Source: Paeniglutamicibacter kerguelensis (lineage in GTDB: Bacteria; Actinomycetota; Actinomycetes; Actinomycetales; Micrococcaceae). Taken from it: DNA of 64,000 bases. The notes under the pieces were generated by a model, which had not been told where the DNA came from, made no database searches, and saw nothing but the letters and a program-made list of their open reading frames with translations. The DNA lies in NCBI RefSeq assembly GCF_017876535.1, contig NZ_JAGIOF010000001.1, forward strand, positions 558,001-622,000, written 5' to 3'. The translations under genes and the position numbers were made by a program. Shown here piece after piece: positions 54,451 through 63,045 of the stretch. The first letter of the stretch is position 1. The number at the start of each line of letters is the position of its first letter.

Positions 54451-55743
54451 ATGAAAGAGACGACAAACCCAGTGAGCACAGTAAATTCCCTGTTGGCAGC
54501 AATCAGCGACGAGGGGCGGGACGCCAAACGCGGCGGATACTCGCGCCCGGTGTACTCGTCCGCCGAGATCACGCTGCGCGAATGGTTTGTCGCCGAAGCC
54601 GCGGCCCGCGGCCTTGAGGTCTCCACCGATGCCAACGGCATCATCTGGGCCTGGTGGGACCTTCCCGGCTCCGCCAGGGACTCCGACTCCCGCCGCGGCG
54701 CCCTGGTCACCGGCTCGCACCTGGACTCCGTGCCCGGAGGCGGCGCCTTCGACGGGCCGTTGGGTGTGGCAAGCGCGCTGGCGGCCTTCGACGTGCTTGC
54801 AGCACGCGAGGCCAGCGGCGACCTGCAGCGCAACAGGGCGCTGGCCCTCACGGTCTTCCCGGAGGAGGAGGGGTCGCGCTTCGGGGTCGCCTGCCTGGGC
54901 TCGCGGCTGCTCACCGGCGCGATCGACCCGGCCAAGGCGCTGAGCCTGCGCGATGCACAGGGCAACACCTTCGCCGACGTTGCCGCGGCCAATGGACTGG
55001 ACCCGGCGCTCATGGGCAGGGACGAGGCGACGCTCGCCCTGATCGGCGACTTCATCGAACTGCACGTGGAGCAGGGACGCGGGCTGAACACCGAGGAATT
55101 CACCGACGCCGCGGGCCGCGGGCCGGCCGTGGCAATCGGCAGCTCCATCCTGGGGCACGGGCGCTGGCGGCTGAGCTTTTCCGGCCAGGGCAACCACGCG
55201 GGCACCACGCTGATGATCGACCGGGCGGACCCCATGGTTGCCGCAGCCCAGCTGGTGGTCAAAGTCCGCGAGGTCGCACGTTTGCAGGCCGACGCCCGGG
55301 CCACCGTCGGAAGGCTGGAACCGGTCCCCGGCGGCACCAACGTGATCGCCTCTCGCGTCGATCTCTGGCTGGACGTGCGCCACCCGGACGACGCGGTGAC
55401 GGCCATGCTGGTGGAAAAGATCCACGGGCAGGCGCAGAAGATCGCCGCGTTCGAGGGCTGCTCGGTGGCGCTCACCGAGGAGTCCCTGTCCGGGACCGTG
55501 AACTTCGACCCGGCGCTGACCCGTGCGCTGGAGAAGTCCGTGCACCGGCTCGTCCCCGGGGCCCCGTTGCTGCCCACCGGTGCCGGGCACGACGCCGGGG
55601 TGCTGGCCGCTGAGGTTCCCTCCGGCATGATCTACGTGCGCAACCCCTCGGGCATCAGCCACTCGCCGGAGGAATACGTGGAGCACGACGATGCCGATGC
55701 CGGCGTTGCGGCGCTCGCCGACGTCCTGGAGGACCTGCTGTGA
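54451..55743 (+). CDS. M20-family amidohydrolase in hut operon
   Basis: A 430-residue metallohydrolase of the allantoate amidohydrolase/N-carbamoyl-amino-acid hydrolase group: GSHLDSVPGGGAFDGPLGV (metal His and bridging Asp), FPEEEGSRFG (Glu base), IELHVEQG and PTGAGHDAG. Such enzymes cleave N-carbamoyl, ureido or formimino-type groups with two zinc or manganese ions. In this place, between hutU and hutF, and with no hutG, it may hydrolyse N-formylglutamate (or formiminoglutamate) to glutamate. ATG 54451 is preferred; a TTG lies 21 bases upstream and a GTG 21 downstream. Confidence 0.88.
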   Translation: MKETTNPVSTVNSLLAAISDEGRDAKRGGYSRPVYSSAEITLREWFVAEAAARGLEVSTDANGIIWAWWDLPGSARDSDSRRGALVTGSHLDSVPGGGAFDGPLGVASALAAFDVLAAREASGDLQRNRALALTVFPEEEGSRFGVACLGSRLLTGAIDPAKALSLRDAQGNTFADVAAANGLDPALMGRDEATLALIGDFIELHVEQGRGLNTEEFTDAAGRGPAVAIGSSILGHGRWRLSFSGQGNHAGTTLMIDRADPMVAAAQLVVKVREVARLQADARATVGRLEPVPGGTNVIASRVDLWLDVRHPDDAVTAMLVEKIHGQAQKIAAFEGCSVALTEESLSGTVNFDPALTRALEKSVHRLVPGAPLLPTGAGHDAGVLAAEVPSGMIYVRNPSGISHSPEEYVEHDDADAGVAALADVLEDLL

Positions 55744-56999
55744 GCCACTCAGCCAACTCCGGCGCCAAAACCGTGCGGGTTCCCGCGCCGGTCAACGCGC
55801 ACTCCCACGCATTCCACCGGATCCTTCGCGGCCGAACCCACGAGGGCGCCGACGGGGGAGCCGGGACCTTCTGGACCTGGCGCGAGCACATGTACCGCTA
55901 CGCCCATGCGCTGACCCCCGCCGGGTACCAGCAGCTTGCCACCGCCGTCTTCGCGGAGATGGTGGCCACCGGGTACAGCGCCGTGGGGGAATTCCACTAC
56001 CTGCACCACCAATACGACGGGACGCCCTACGGGGCGGAGGGCTCGGACACCGAGCCGCACGCCATGGAACTGGCACTGGGCCGGGCAGCCCTGGCCGCCG
56101 GCATCCGCCTGGTGCTGCTTGACACCTGCTACCTGCAGGGCGGGTTGGCTGCCGATGGATCGGTGCTGCCGCTCGATCAGACCCAGCAACGCTTCAGCGA
56201 CGGAACCGCCGCCGCGTGGCTCGAACGCCACGGCCGCCTGGCAATCGCGTTGAAGGAACTCGATGCCGGGGCCGGCTTGCTCACCTTGGGCGCCGCCATC
56301 CATTCGGTGCGCGCGCTGGCCCCCGCCGACCTGGAAACGATCGCCTCCATGCTGGACCTCGCGCTGCCGCTGCACGTGCACCTCTCCGAGCAGCCCGCGG
56401 AAAACCACGCCTGCCAAAACGCGTACGGGATGACACCCACCGGGTTGCTGGAACATGCCGGATTGGTGGGCGCGCGGCTCTCGGCGGTGCACGCCACGCA
56501 CCTGAGCGATGCCGACATCGCGGCGCTGGGTCGCGGCAACGCCGGCATCGTCATGTGCCCCACCACGGAGGCGGACCTGGGCGACGGGATCGGCCCGGCC
56601 CGCGAGCTTGCCGACGCCGGTGCAAGCATCTGCCTGGGAAGCGACCAGCACGCGGTGCTCGACCCCTACCTGGAGCAGCGCGCGCTGGAACACGGGGAGC
56701 GGCTGCGCAGCGGACAGCGCGGACGCTTCTCGCCCACGGAAATTTCGGCGGCTGCCCGCGAGGCCGGTCTGCGCTCGCTGGGCCTGCCGGACAACGGTGA
56801 CCACATCGTCGTGGCCACCGACTCGGTCCGCACCGCCGGATCCCGTCCCGCACAGCTCCCGCTCACCGCCACCGCCGCGGACATTGCGGAGGTCCACATC
56901 AACGGGGAACTGGTTGCCGTCAACGGCATCCACACCCGGCTGGGCGATCCCGCCGCACTGTACGCAGCCTTCTTCGACACCCATCCGGAGTTTTCATGA
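55740..56999 (+). CDS. hutF: Formimidoylglutamate deiminase
   Basis: A 419-residue amidohydrolase that removes ammonia from N-formimino-L-glutamate, giving N-formyl-L-glutamate. The metal motif is PVNAHSHAFHR at the N-terminus, with LHVHLSEQPAE and the Asp region CLGSDQHAVLDPYLEQRALEHGERL. GTG 55740 overlaps the M20 stop (GTGA). Its presence shows the pathway runs through formylglutamate rather than direct hydrolysis to formamide. hutI overlaps its 3' end. Confidence 0.94.
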   Translation: MSHSANSGAKTVRVPAPVNAHSHAFHRILRGRTHEGADGGAGTFWTWREHMYRYAHALTPAGYQQLATAVFAEMVATGYSAVGEFHYLHHQYDGTPYGAEGSDTEPHAMELALGRAALAAGIRLVLLDTCYLQGGLAADGSVLPLDQTQQRFSDGTAAAWLERHGRLAIALKELDAGAGLLTLGAAIHSVRALAPADLETIASMLDLALPLHVHLSEQPAENHACQNAYGMTPTGLLEHAGLVGARLSAVHATHLSDADIAALGRGNAGIVMCPTTEADLGDGIGPARELADAGASICLGSDQHAVLDPYLEQRALEHGERLRSGQRGRFSPTEISAAAREAGLRSLGLPDNGDHIVVATDSVRTAGSRPAQLPLTATAADIAEVHINGELVAVNGIHTRLGDPAALYAAFFDTHPEFS

Positions 57000-58207
57000 G
57001 CACCGCACCGAACAGCACACTGATTACAAACATTGCGGAGGTCTTCACCGCCGACGCCACGCAATCGGTAATCCGCGACGCGGCAATCCTCGTCGAGGGT
57101 GAAAACATCGCCTGGATCGGCCCGCTCGCCGACGCCCCGGAAGCGGACATCGTGATCGACGCGGGCCACCGGGCGGCGCTGCCGGGCTGGGTGGACTCGC
57201 ACACGCATCTGGTCTTTGCCGGGGACCGCAGCCAGGAGTTCGTGGCCCGCATGGCGGGACAGGACTACGCGGCCGGCGGCATTGCCGTCACCACGGCCGC
57301 CACCACTGCCGCCAGCGACTATGACCTCACCCGATTGGTCATGGGCCGGGCCGCAGAGGCCCTTGCCGGCGGCACCACCTACCTGGAAACCAAGACCGGC
57401 TACGGGCTCAGCGTGGAGGAGGAAGCTCGGCACGCCCGCATCGCCTCGACAGTGGCGGACCAGGTGACGTTCCTGGGGGCGCACCTGGTTCCCGCCGGGA
57501 TGGACGCACAGGAGTACACGGACATGGTCTGCGGGGAAATGCTGGAGCGCGTGGCCCCCTACGTGCAGTTCGCCGACGTCTTCTGTGAGCGCGGCGCCTT
57601 CAACGAGGCCCAATCCCGCCAGGTGCTCGAGGCCTGCGCCAAGGCCGGGCTGGGGCTTCGCGTCCACGGCAACCAGCTGGGCCCGGGCCCGGGAACCCTG
57701 CTTGCCGTCGAATTCGGCGCCAAGAGTGTCGACCACGTGAACTACCTCGATGACGCGGATGTGACGGCGCTCGCAGGTTCCTGGAAGGGCTGGGACGCGG
57801 CAACCCGCACCGGCACCGCGGGGACGGTTGCCACCTGCCTTCCGGCCTGCGACCTGTCCACCCGCCAGCCCCTGGCTCCGGGCCGCGAACTGATCGACGC
57901 CGGCGTCCAGATCGCGCTCGCCTCCAACTGCAACCCGGGCACGTCGTACACCTCGTCGATGGCATTTTGTGTGGCCACAGCCGTATTGCAGATGCGACTG
58001 AGCATCGAGGAAGCCATCACCGCGGCCACCTACGGGGGAGCGCTGGCCCTGGGCGTGCAGGACCGGGTGGGGTCGCTGGAGGTGGGAAAGCGTGCGGACA
58101 TCCAGTTGCTCAATGCGCCAAGCGTCGCGCACCTTGCTTACCGACCGGGCATGAATCTCACGGGGCCCGTCTTCCGGGCAGGGGTTCTGGCGGCAGGGAA
58201 ACTTTAG
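56996..58207 (+). CDS. hutI: Imidazolonepropionase
   Basis: A 403-residue amidohydrolase opening imidazolone-5-propionate to N-formimino-L-glutamate. Metal site VDSHTHLVFAGDRSQEF, then KTGYGLSVEEEARHARI, HGNQLGPGPGTLLAVEFGAKSVDH and ASNCNPGTSYTSSM. The ATG at 56996 overlaps the hutF stop (ATGA). It completes a hutU-M20-hutF-hutI run with tight translational coupling. Confidence 0.96.
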   Translation: MSTAPNSTLITNIAEVFTADATQSVIRDAAILVEGENIAWIGPLADAPEADIVIDAGHRAALPGWVDSHTHLVFAGDRSQEFVARMAGQDYAAGGIAVTTAATTAASDYDLTRLVMGRAAEALAGGTTYLETKTGYGLSVEEEARHARIASTVADQVTFLGAHLVPAGMDAQEYTDMVCGEMLERVAPYVQFADVFCERGAFNEAQSRQVLEACAKAGLGLRVHGNQLGPGPGTLLAVEFGAKSVDHVNYLDDADVTALAGSWKGWDAATRTGTAGTVATCLPACDLSTRQPLAPGRELIDAGVQIALASNCNPGTSYTSSMAFCVATAVLQMRLSIEEAITAATYGGALALGVQDRVGSLEVGKRADIQLLNAPSVAHLAYRPGMNLTGPVFRAGVLAAGKL

Positions 58208-58251
58208 GCCCTGCTTCGTGTCGGCAAGCGCCTTCGTGATAAACAGGGAGC

Positions 58252-58749
58252 ATGGCTATTACTGCATTCAAAGGAACCCCCGTCCAGACCATCGGCGAGC
58301 TGCCGGCCGTTGGCGCCCTGGCTCCCGAATTCGCCCTCACCGGCACCGACCTCAGCGATGTGACCAGCGAAAACCTGCGTGGCAAGCGCGTAGTGCTGAA
58401 CATCTTCCCGTCCGTGGACACCGGCACCTGCGCCGCCTCGGTTCGCCGCTTCAACGAACTTGCAGCCGGCCTGGACAACACCACCGTCGTGTGTGTTTCC
58501 GCTGACCTCCCGTTCGCCCTGGGCCGTTTCTGCGGTGCCGAAGGCATCGAGAACGTCGTTCCGACCTCCGTCTTCCGCTCCGACTTCGGCGCTGACTTCG
58601 GCCTGACCCAGATCGAGGGCCCGCTGCGCGGCCTGCTGGCCCGCGCCGTCATCGTCCTGAACGAAGACGGCGAGGTGATCCACAACGAGGTCGTTGAGGA
58701 AATCACCATCGAGCCGAACTACGATGCAGCACTTGCCGCACTCGTCTAA
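58252..58749 (+). CDS. tpx: Thiol peroxidase
   Basis: A 165-residue Tpx-type peroxiredoxin. The peroxidatic Cys is residue 60 ([15 protein letters not shown]) and the resolving Cys is 94 ([11 protein letters not shown]), as in E. coli Tpx. It reduces hydroperoxides using thioredoxin. ATG 58252 has AGGGAGC upstream. It is a single gene between hutI and a terminator. Confidence 0.96.
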   Translation: MAITAFKGTPVQTIGELPAVGALAPEFALTGTDLSDVTSENLRGKRVVLNIFPSVDTGTCAASVRRFNELAAGLDNTTVVCVSADLPFALGRFCGAEGIENVVPTSVFRSDFGADFGLTQIEGPLRGLLARAVIVLNEDGEVIHNEVVEEITIEPNYDAALAALV

Positions 58750-58767
58750 TTCCCGGTAGTAACCGCG

Positions 58768-58833
58768 GAAAGCGCCAGCCGGCGCAGCCACCACCGTAAC
58801 CGGTGCGGCTGTTGCCGACTGGCGCTTTCTCAT
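58768..58833 (+). terminator. Terminator after tpx
   Basis: Arms GAAAGCGCCAG (58768-58778) and CTGGCGCTTTC (58819-58829) form a stem with an additional partly paired inner part, followed by TCATTT. Confidence 0.8.
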
Positions 58834-58928
58834 TTAACGATTCGGGGAAGTCTGCGCGGGTGGCGCATGTCCGCGGCAGCAAAGGGGACGAACTCCGGCG
58901 GATCCAAGACACGAAGCAATGAGAGTTT

Positions 58929-58970
58929 TTATGATCGCTAGACAAGTTAAACGATCATAAGCAATCATAG
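58929..58970. promoter_or_regulatory. Operator region of galactosamine/tagatose-type operon
   Basis: Perfect inverted arms TTATGATCG (58929-58937) and CGATCATAA (58952-58960), plus a direct half-site CAATCATAG at 58962-58970, ten bases from the second arm. Located 62-100 bases upstream of the SIS gene. It is AT-rich relative to surroundings and probably binds a DeoR- or GntR-type repressor encoded outside the window. Confidence 0.6.
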
Positions 58971-59031
58971 ATGTGAAGATCTTGCCATTCCCGGCCGCCG
59001 TGGGCGACCGGGGCCACAGAAGGAGACTGTC

Positions 59032-59940
59032 TTGAGCGACAACAACCAGCTCGGTTACCACATGGATATCGAACTCACCTCGCAGCCGGAAATGTGGGAG
59101 CGAGCGATCGCCCAGGCCAAGGCGGAGAACCTGCTGCCCTCCGATGGCGCCCGCGTGGCAGTCGTCGGTTGCGGCACCTCCTGGTTCATGGCGCAGTCCT
59201 ACGCCACCGCCCGCGAGGCAGCAGGCAAGGGCGTCACGGATGCCTTCGCCGCCTCGGAGGCCTTCATTGCCACCCGAGACTACGACGTTCTGGTTGCAAT
59301 CACCCGCTCGGGCACCACCTCCGAGGTGCTGGCCCTGCTGGCCGAGTTGGATGGCTCCATCCCGACCGTCGCCATCATCGGCGATACGAGCTCCCCGATC
59401 GTTTCCAAGGTCGATGCCGTTGTTGAGCTGCCCTACGCCGACGAGGAATCGGTGGTGCAGACCCGCTTTGCCACCACCGCGCTGGCCTACCTGCTCACCA
59501 GCGTCGGCGTCGACCTGACCGACGCCGTGGCAGATGCCCGCGCCGCGGTCGCCGCCGAGACCCCGGCGGAGCTGATCGACGCGGAGCAGTTCACCTTCCT
59601 GGGACGCGGCTGGACCGTCGGGCTGGCCCACGAGGCAGCACTGAAGATGCGCGAGGCGGTCCAGGGCTGGACCGAGTCCTACCCGGCCATGGACTACCGC
59701 CACGGACCCATTTCCATCGCCGCGCCCAACCGCGTGACCTGGATGCTGGGTGAGGAGCCGGAAGGATTGGCCGGGGACATGGTTCGCACCGGCGCCCTGT
59801 ACCTCAACAACGAGGTGCACCCGCTGGCGGAGCTGGCCCGCATCCACCGCGTCACCCTGGACCGTGCCCGCGCCCGCGGCATGAACCCCGACGCCCCGCG
59901 CAACCTGACGCGCTCCGTCATCCTCACCGAAGACGCCTAA
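59032..59940 (+). CDS. SIS-domain sugar-phosphate isomerase/deaminase (AgaS/FrlB-like)
   Basis: A 302-residue double-SIS protein: RVAVVGCGTSWFMAQSYA at the first phosphate site, AITRSGTTSEVL, then FLGRGWTVGLAHEAALKMREAVQGWTESYPAMDYRHGP. This is the pattern of GlmS-C-domain, AgaS and FrlB proteins, which deaminate or deglycate amino-sugar phosphates. In an operon with tagatose-type kinase and aldolase it likely converts galactosamine-6-phosphate to tagatose-6-phosphate and ammonia. TTG 59032 has AGGAGA eight bases upstream. It is first in the operon. Confidence 0.88.
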   Translation: MSDNNQLGYHMDIELTSQPEMWERAIAQAKAENLLPSDGARVAVVGCGTSWFMAQSYATAREAAGKGVTDAFAASEAFIATRDYDVLVAITRSGTTSEVLALLAELDGSIPTVAIIGDTSSPIVSKVDAVVELPYADEESVVQTRFATTALAYLLTSVGVDLTDAVADARAAVAAETPAELIDAEQFTFLGRGWTVGLAHEAALKMREAVQGWTESYPAMDYRHGPISIAAPNRVTWMLGEEPEGLAGDMVRTGALYLNNEVHPLAELARIHRVTLDRARARGMNPDAPRNLTRSVILTEDA

Positions 59941-59964
59941 GAAAAGACCGGGGTGCCACACACC

Positions 59965-60894
59965 ATGACTCCTCCGTACCTGCTCTTTGACGTGGGTGGC
60001 ACCGACATCAAGTCGGCGTTGTCCGATGATGCGGGAAACCTGATGGGCATCCGCCGGGTCCCCACCCGCCGGGGCACCGCCAACCCGGCCGAATCGCTGG
60101 TCGACCAGCTCCACGGACTGGGTGCCGAACTCCTTGCGGAAACGCCATCGGTTCGGCCCGAAGCCGTGGGCTTGTTGGTCTGCGGCATCGTCGACGAGGC
60201 ACAGGGGCTCGGCGTGTTCTCCGCGAACCTCGGCTGGCGCGACGCCCCGCTGCGGGAGATGACGTCAAACGCCTTTGCCCTGCCCGTGGGCTTCGGCCAC
60301 GACGTGTCCACCGCCGGTGCAGCCGAACTCCAGTTCGGTGCCGGGGCCGCGTTGGGAACCAAGGTCCGCAACGCGGTCATGCTGGTCATCGGCACGGGCA
60401 TTGCCGCTGCGCTCTTTGTCGACGGGCGTCCGCTCTCGGCCGGAGGGTATGCGGGGGAGCTGGGCCACTCGGCCGTGCCCGGCGGGTTCGAGTGCCCCTG
60501 CGGAGCACATGGTTGCCTAGAAACCATTGGTTCGGCCGGCGCCATCGCCAAAAGGTATTCGCTGGCCAGCGGCACGCCGGTGCGCGGGGCCCGCGAGGTG
60601 CTGGAGGCCATGAACGCCGGAGATCCGATTGCGGCAAGGATCTGGAACGAAGCGATCGAGGCGGTTTCCTTCTCAATTGCGCAGCTGTGTGCCTCGATCG
60701 CGCCTGAGGTCGTCATTATCGGCGGCGGACTGGCCCAGGCCGGCGAGGCATTGCTGGAACCGCTGCGCCGCTCGGTTCGCGGCAAGCTCTCCTACCACCG
60801 CGAACCGCTCATCGTTCCGGCGCAATTGGGCGAGGATGCTGGCCTGCGCGGCGCGTTCCTCAAGGCCAAGGAAGCCCGGGGGGCCGGGGCGTGA
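59965..60894 (+). CDS. ROK-family sugar kinase
   Basis: A 309-residue kinase of the ROK group without a DNA-binding domain. LLFDVGGTDIKSALSDDAGN is the phosphate-1 loop, GYAGELGHSAV the conserved GExGH region, CPCGAHGCLET the zinc motif, and VVIIGGGLAQAG the adenosine motif. It probably phosphorylates the imported amino sugar (GalNAc, galactosamine or related). ATG 59965 is chosen; a GTG 12 bases earlier is possible. The 3' end overlaps the PfkB gene (GTGA). Confidence 0.88.
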   Translation: MTPPYLLFDVGGTDIKSALSDDAGNLMGIRRVPTRRGTANPAESLVDQLHGLGAELLAETPSVRPEAVGLLVCGIVDEAQGLGVFSANLGWRDAPLREMTSNAFALPVGFGHDVSTAGAAELQFGAGAALGTKVRNAVMLVIGTGIAAALFVDGRPLSAGGYAGELGHSAVPGGFECPCGAHGCLETIGSAGAIAKRYSLASGTPVRGAREVLEAMNAGDPIAARIWNEAIEAVSFSIAQLCASIAPEVVIIGGGLAQAGEALLEPLRRSVRGKLSYHREPLIVPAQLGEDAGLRGAFLKAKEARGAGA

Positions 60895-61826
60895 TCCTGA
60901 CGATTACCCCGAACCCCGCGGTCGATGAAACCTACGGCCTCGAAGTCCTGGATGTCGGCGGAACCAACAGGGTCGATGCCCCGTTGCGCAGGGCCGGCGG
61001 CAAGGGCCTGAACGTTGCCCGTGTCGCCCATGCCCAGGGCGTCCCCGTTATTGCATTGGCGCCCGTGGGCGGGCCCAACGGGCGGGTGTTCACCAGGGAA
61101 CTTGAAGCCTCCGGTGTCCGGCATTCGCTGGTTCCCGTGGCCGTGGAAACCAGGCGCAGCTTCACCCTGGTCGAACACGCCACCGGACGCACCACCGTGG
61201 TCAACGAACGCGGCGGCGCGCTGGACGCGGCAGAGTGGGAAGCCGTTCGCGCGCGGATTATCGAGCTGCTGGACCATGGCGTCACCGTTCTTGCCGCTTC
61301 CGGGTCGCTGCCCGAGGGTGCCGACGGCGATTTCTACCCGTGGTGCGTGCGCGAAGCCGAACGCCGCGGCATCCCCAGCATCATCGATACCTCCGGACCG
61401 GCGCTGCTGGCCGCGGCCCGCGCCGGCGCCACCGTGCTCAAACCCAACCACCACGAGCTGCGGGAGATCACCGGCACCGATTCGTTGGATGCCGGCGCCG
61501 CGATCCTGCTGGAAGCGGGTGCCAGGCACGTCTATGCAAGTGCCGGCGAGGAAGGGCTGCTCCATTTTGCCGCCCAAACCCCGGGGCAATGGGCTTCCGC
61601 CCGACTGCCCGAACCCCTGGTGGGCAACCCCACCGGCGCCGGGGATTCGGTGGTTGCCGCCATCGCCGTGGGGCTGCACCGGCGCGAGGACCACGATTCG
61701 GTGATTCTCTCCCGCGCGGCTGCCTGGTCCGCCTCCGCCGTGCTCATGCCGACGGCCGGGGAGCTGCATGACTCGCACGCGGAATTGGCCCAGGCGCTCA
61801 TTCTTACCTCCTCAACCGCGCGCTAG
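60891..61826 (+). CDS. PfkB-family hexose-phosphate kinase (tagatose-6P/1-PFK type)
   Basis: A 311-residue PfkB kinase: ILTITPNPAVDETYGLEVLDVGGTNRV, RAGGKGLNVARV and the catalytic GNPTGAGDSVVAAIAVGL, with Asp as base. Members phosphorylate fructose-1-phosphate, tagatose-6-phosphate or hexose-6-phosphates. With a tagatose-bisphosphate-type aldolase next to it, tagatose-6-phosphate kinase is most likely. It starts at GTG 60891 inside the ROK stop. Confidence 0.9.
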   Translation: MILTITPNPAVDETYGLEVLDVGGTNRVDAPLRRAGGKGLNVARVAHAQGVPVIALAPVGGPNGRVFTRELEASGVRHSLVPVAVETRRSFTLVEHATGRTTVVNERGGALDAAEWEAVRARIIELLDHGVTVLAASGSLPEGADGDFYPWCVREAERRGIPSIIDTSGPALLAAARAGATVLKPNHHELREITGTDSLDAGAAILLEAGARHVYASAGEEGLLHFAAQTPGQWASARLPEPLVGNPTGAGDSVVAAIAVGLHRREDHDSVILSRAAAWSASAVLMPTAGELHDSHAELAQALILTSSTAR

Positions 61827-61871
61827 CCGTACAGGCAGCGCGCCTTCTCTCCTTGAAAGGACACACCCACA

Positions 61872-62720
61872 GTGCCTCTGGTCAACACCGCAGAAATCAT
61901 GAATGCAGCCCGCGCCTCGAACATCGGCCAAGGCGCCTTCAACGTCATCCACTTGGAAAGCGCCGAGGCGTTGATCCGCGGCGCCGAGCTGGCACAAACC
62001 CCGGTGATCCTGCAGATTTCCGAAAATTGCGTGAGCTACCACGGGGGGCTTGAACCCATCGCGTTGGCCACGCTTGCCGCGGCACGCAATGCCGGCGTTC
62101 CGGTTGCCGTCCACCTCGACCACGCCGAATCCGAAGACCTGGCCCGCGCGGCGGTTGACCTGGGCTTCGGCTCGATCATGTTCGACGGCGCCCACCTGGA
62201 CTACGGCCAAAACGTTGCGGCCACCAGGCGCGTGGCTGAATACGCCCACGCCGCGGGCGTCTACGTCGAGGCCGAACTCGGCAAGATCGGCGGCAAGGAC
62301 GGTGCCCACGCACCGGGCGTGCGGACGGATCCGCAGGAAGCACTTTCCTTCGTGGGTGCCACGGGCGTCGATGCCTTGGCCGTGGCAGTGGGTTCGTCCC
62401 ACGCCATGCTTGATCGCTCGGCGGCGCTGGACATCGAATTGATCGCCAGCATTCGCGCGGCCCTTGACGTGCCGTTGGTGCTTCACGGTTCCTCGGGCGT
62501 GAGCGATGAAAACATCGTTGCCGCCATTGACGCGGGCATGACCAAGATCAACGTATCCACACACCTGAACGGCTTCTTCACCCGCGCCATTCGCCAATAC
62601 CTCGAGGAGAACCCGACGGTGGTGGATTCGCGCAAATACCTTGCACGCGGCCGTGACGCAATGGCGCAGGAAACCGACAGGCTTTTGACGCTTTTCGCGG
62701 GAACGCGCGTTAAGGCCTGA
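61872..62720 (+). CDS. Class II aldolase (tagatose/fructose-bisphosphate type)
   Basis: A 282-residue zinc-dependent ketose-bisphosphate aldolase. VAVHLDHAES supplies the first zinc His and catalytic Asp, VEAELGKIGGKDG a second ligand region, and LVLHGSSGVSDENI the third His. It cleaves tagatose-1,6-bisphosphate (or fructose-1,6-bisphosphate) to triose phosphates. GTG 61872 has GAAAGGA upstream. It ends the sugar-catabolism operon. Confidence 0.9.
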   Translation: MPLVNTAEIMNAARASNIGQGAFNVIHLESAEALIRGAELAQTPVILQISENCVSYHGGLEPIALATLAAARNAGVPVAVHLDHAESEDLARAAVDLGFGSIMFDGAHLDYGQNVAATRRVAEYAHAAGVYVEAELGKIGGKDGAHAPGVRTDPQEALSFVGATGVDALAVAVGSSHAMLDRSAALDIELIASIRAALDVPLVLHGSSGVSDENIVAAIDAGMTKINVSTHLNGFFTRAIRQYLEENPTVVDSRKYLARGRDAMAQETDRLLTLFAGTRVKA

Positions 62721-63045
62721 TTGCACCCGGCATATGTCCCGCTTGGCGATCAAGGCGGGGACACGCATTTGCCGGGCAACGCGCAAATCACGGGTAAATG
62801 CGACTCTGATATGGGGCGTAATCGACGAACCGTGCATTCGAGGCCTGGAGGCGGGGCATTTTTTGGCGCAGCGGAGAAAGTGGCCGATTTGTGACCAACA
62901 CTGCTTGACCGAGTGGCGATCGTCACAGCATAATCAGGTTACATGTTCTTTATTGCTCGTTCTGGATGCAAATAAAGCACATAACATCAGGCCGAGTTGA
63001 CAGTAAGTGCAATGCGCGGATGTCGACCTCACGGAACGAGGATCA
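62721..63045. promoter_or_regulatory. Intergenic control region with inverted repeats before SBP gene
   Basis: No gene here. It holds TGTTCTTTATTGC (62944-62956) and GCAAATAAAGCACA (62968-62981), near-perfect inverted half-sites resembling DeoR/AgaR-type boxes, and a TTGACA at 62997-63002 with a weak -10 downstream. It likely controls the binding-protein gene. Confidence 0.5.
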
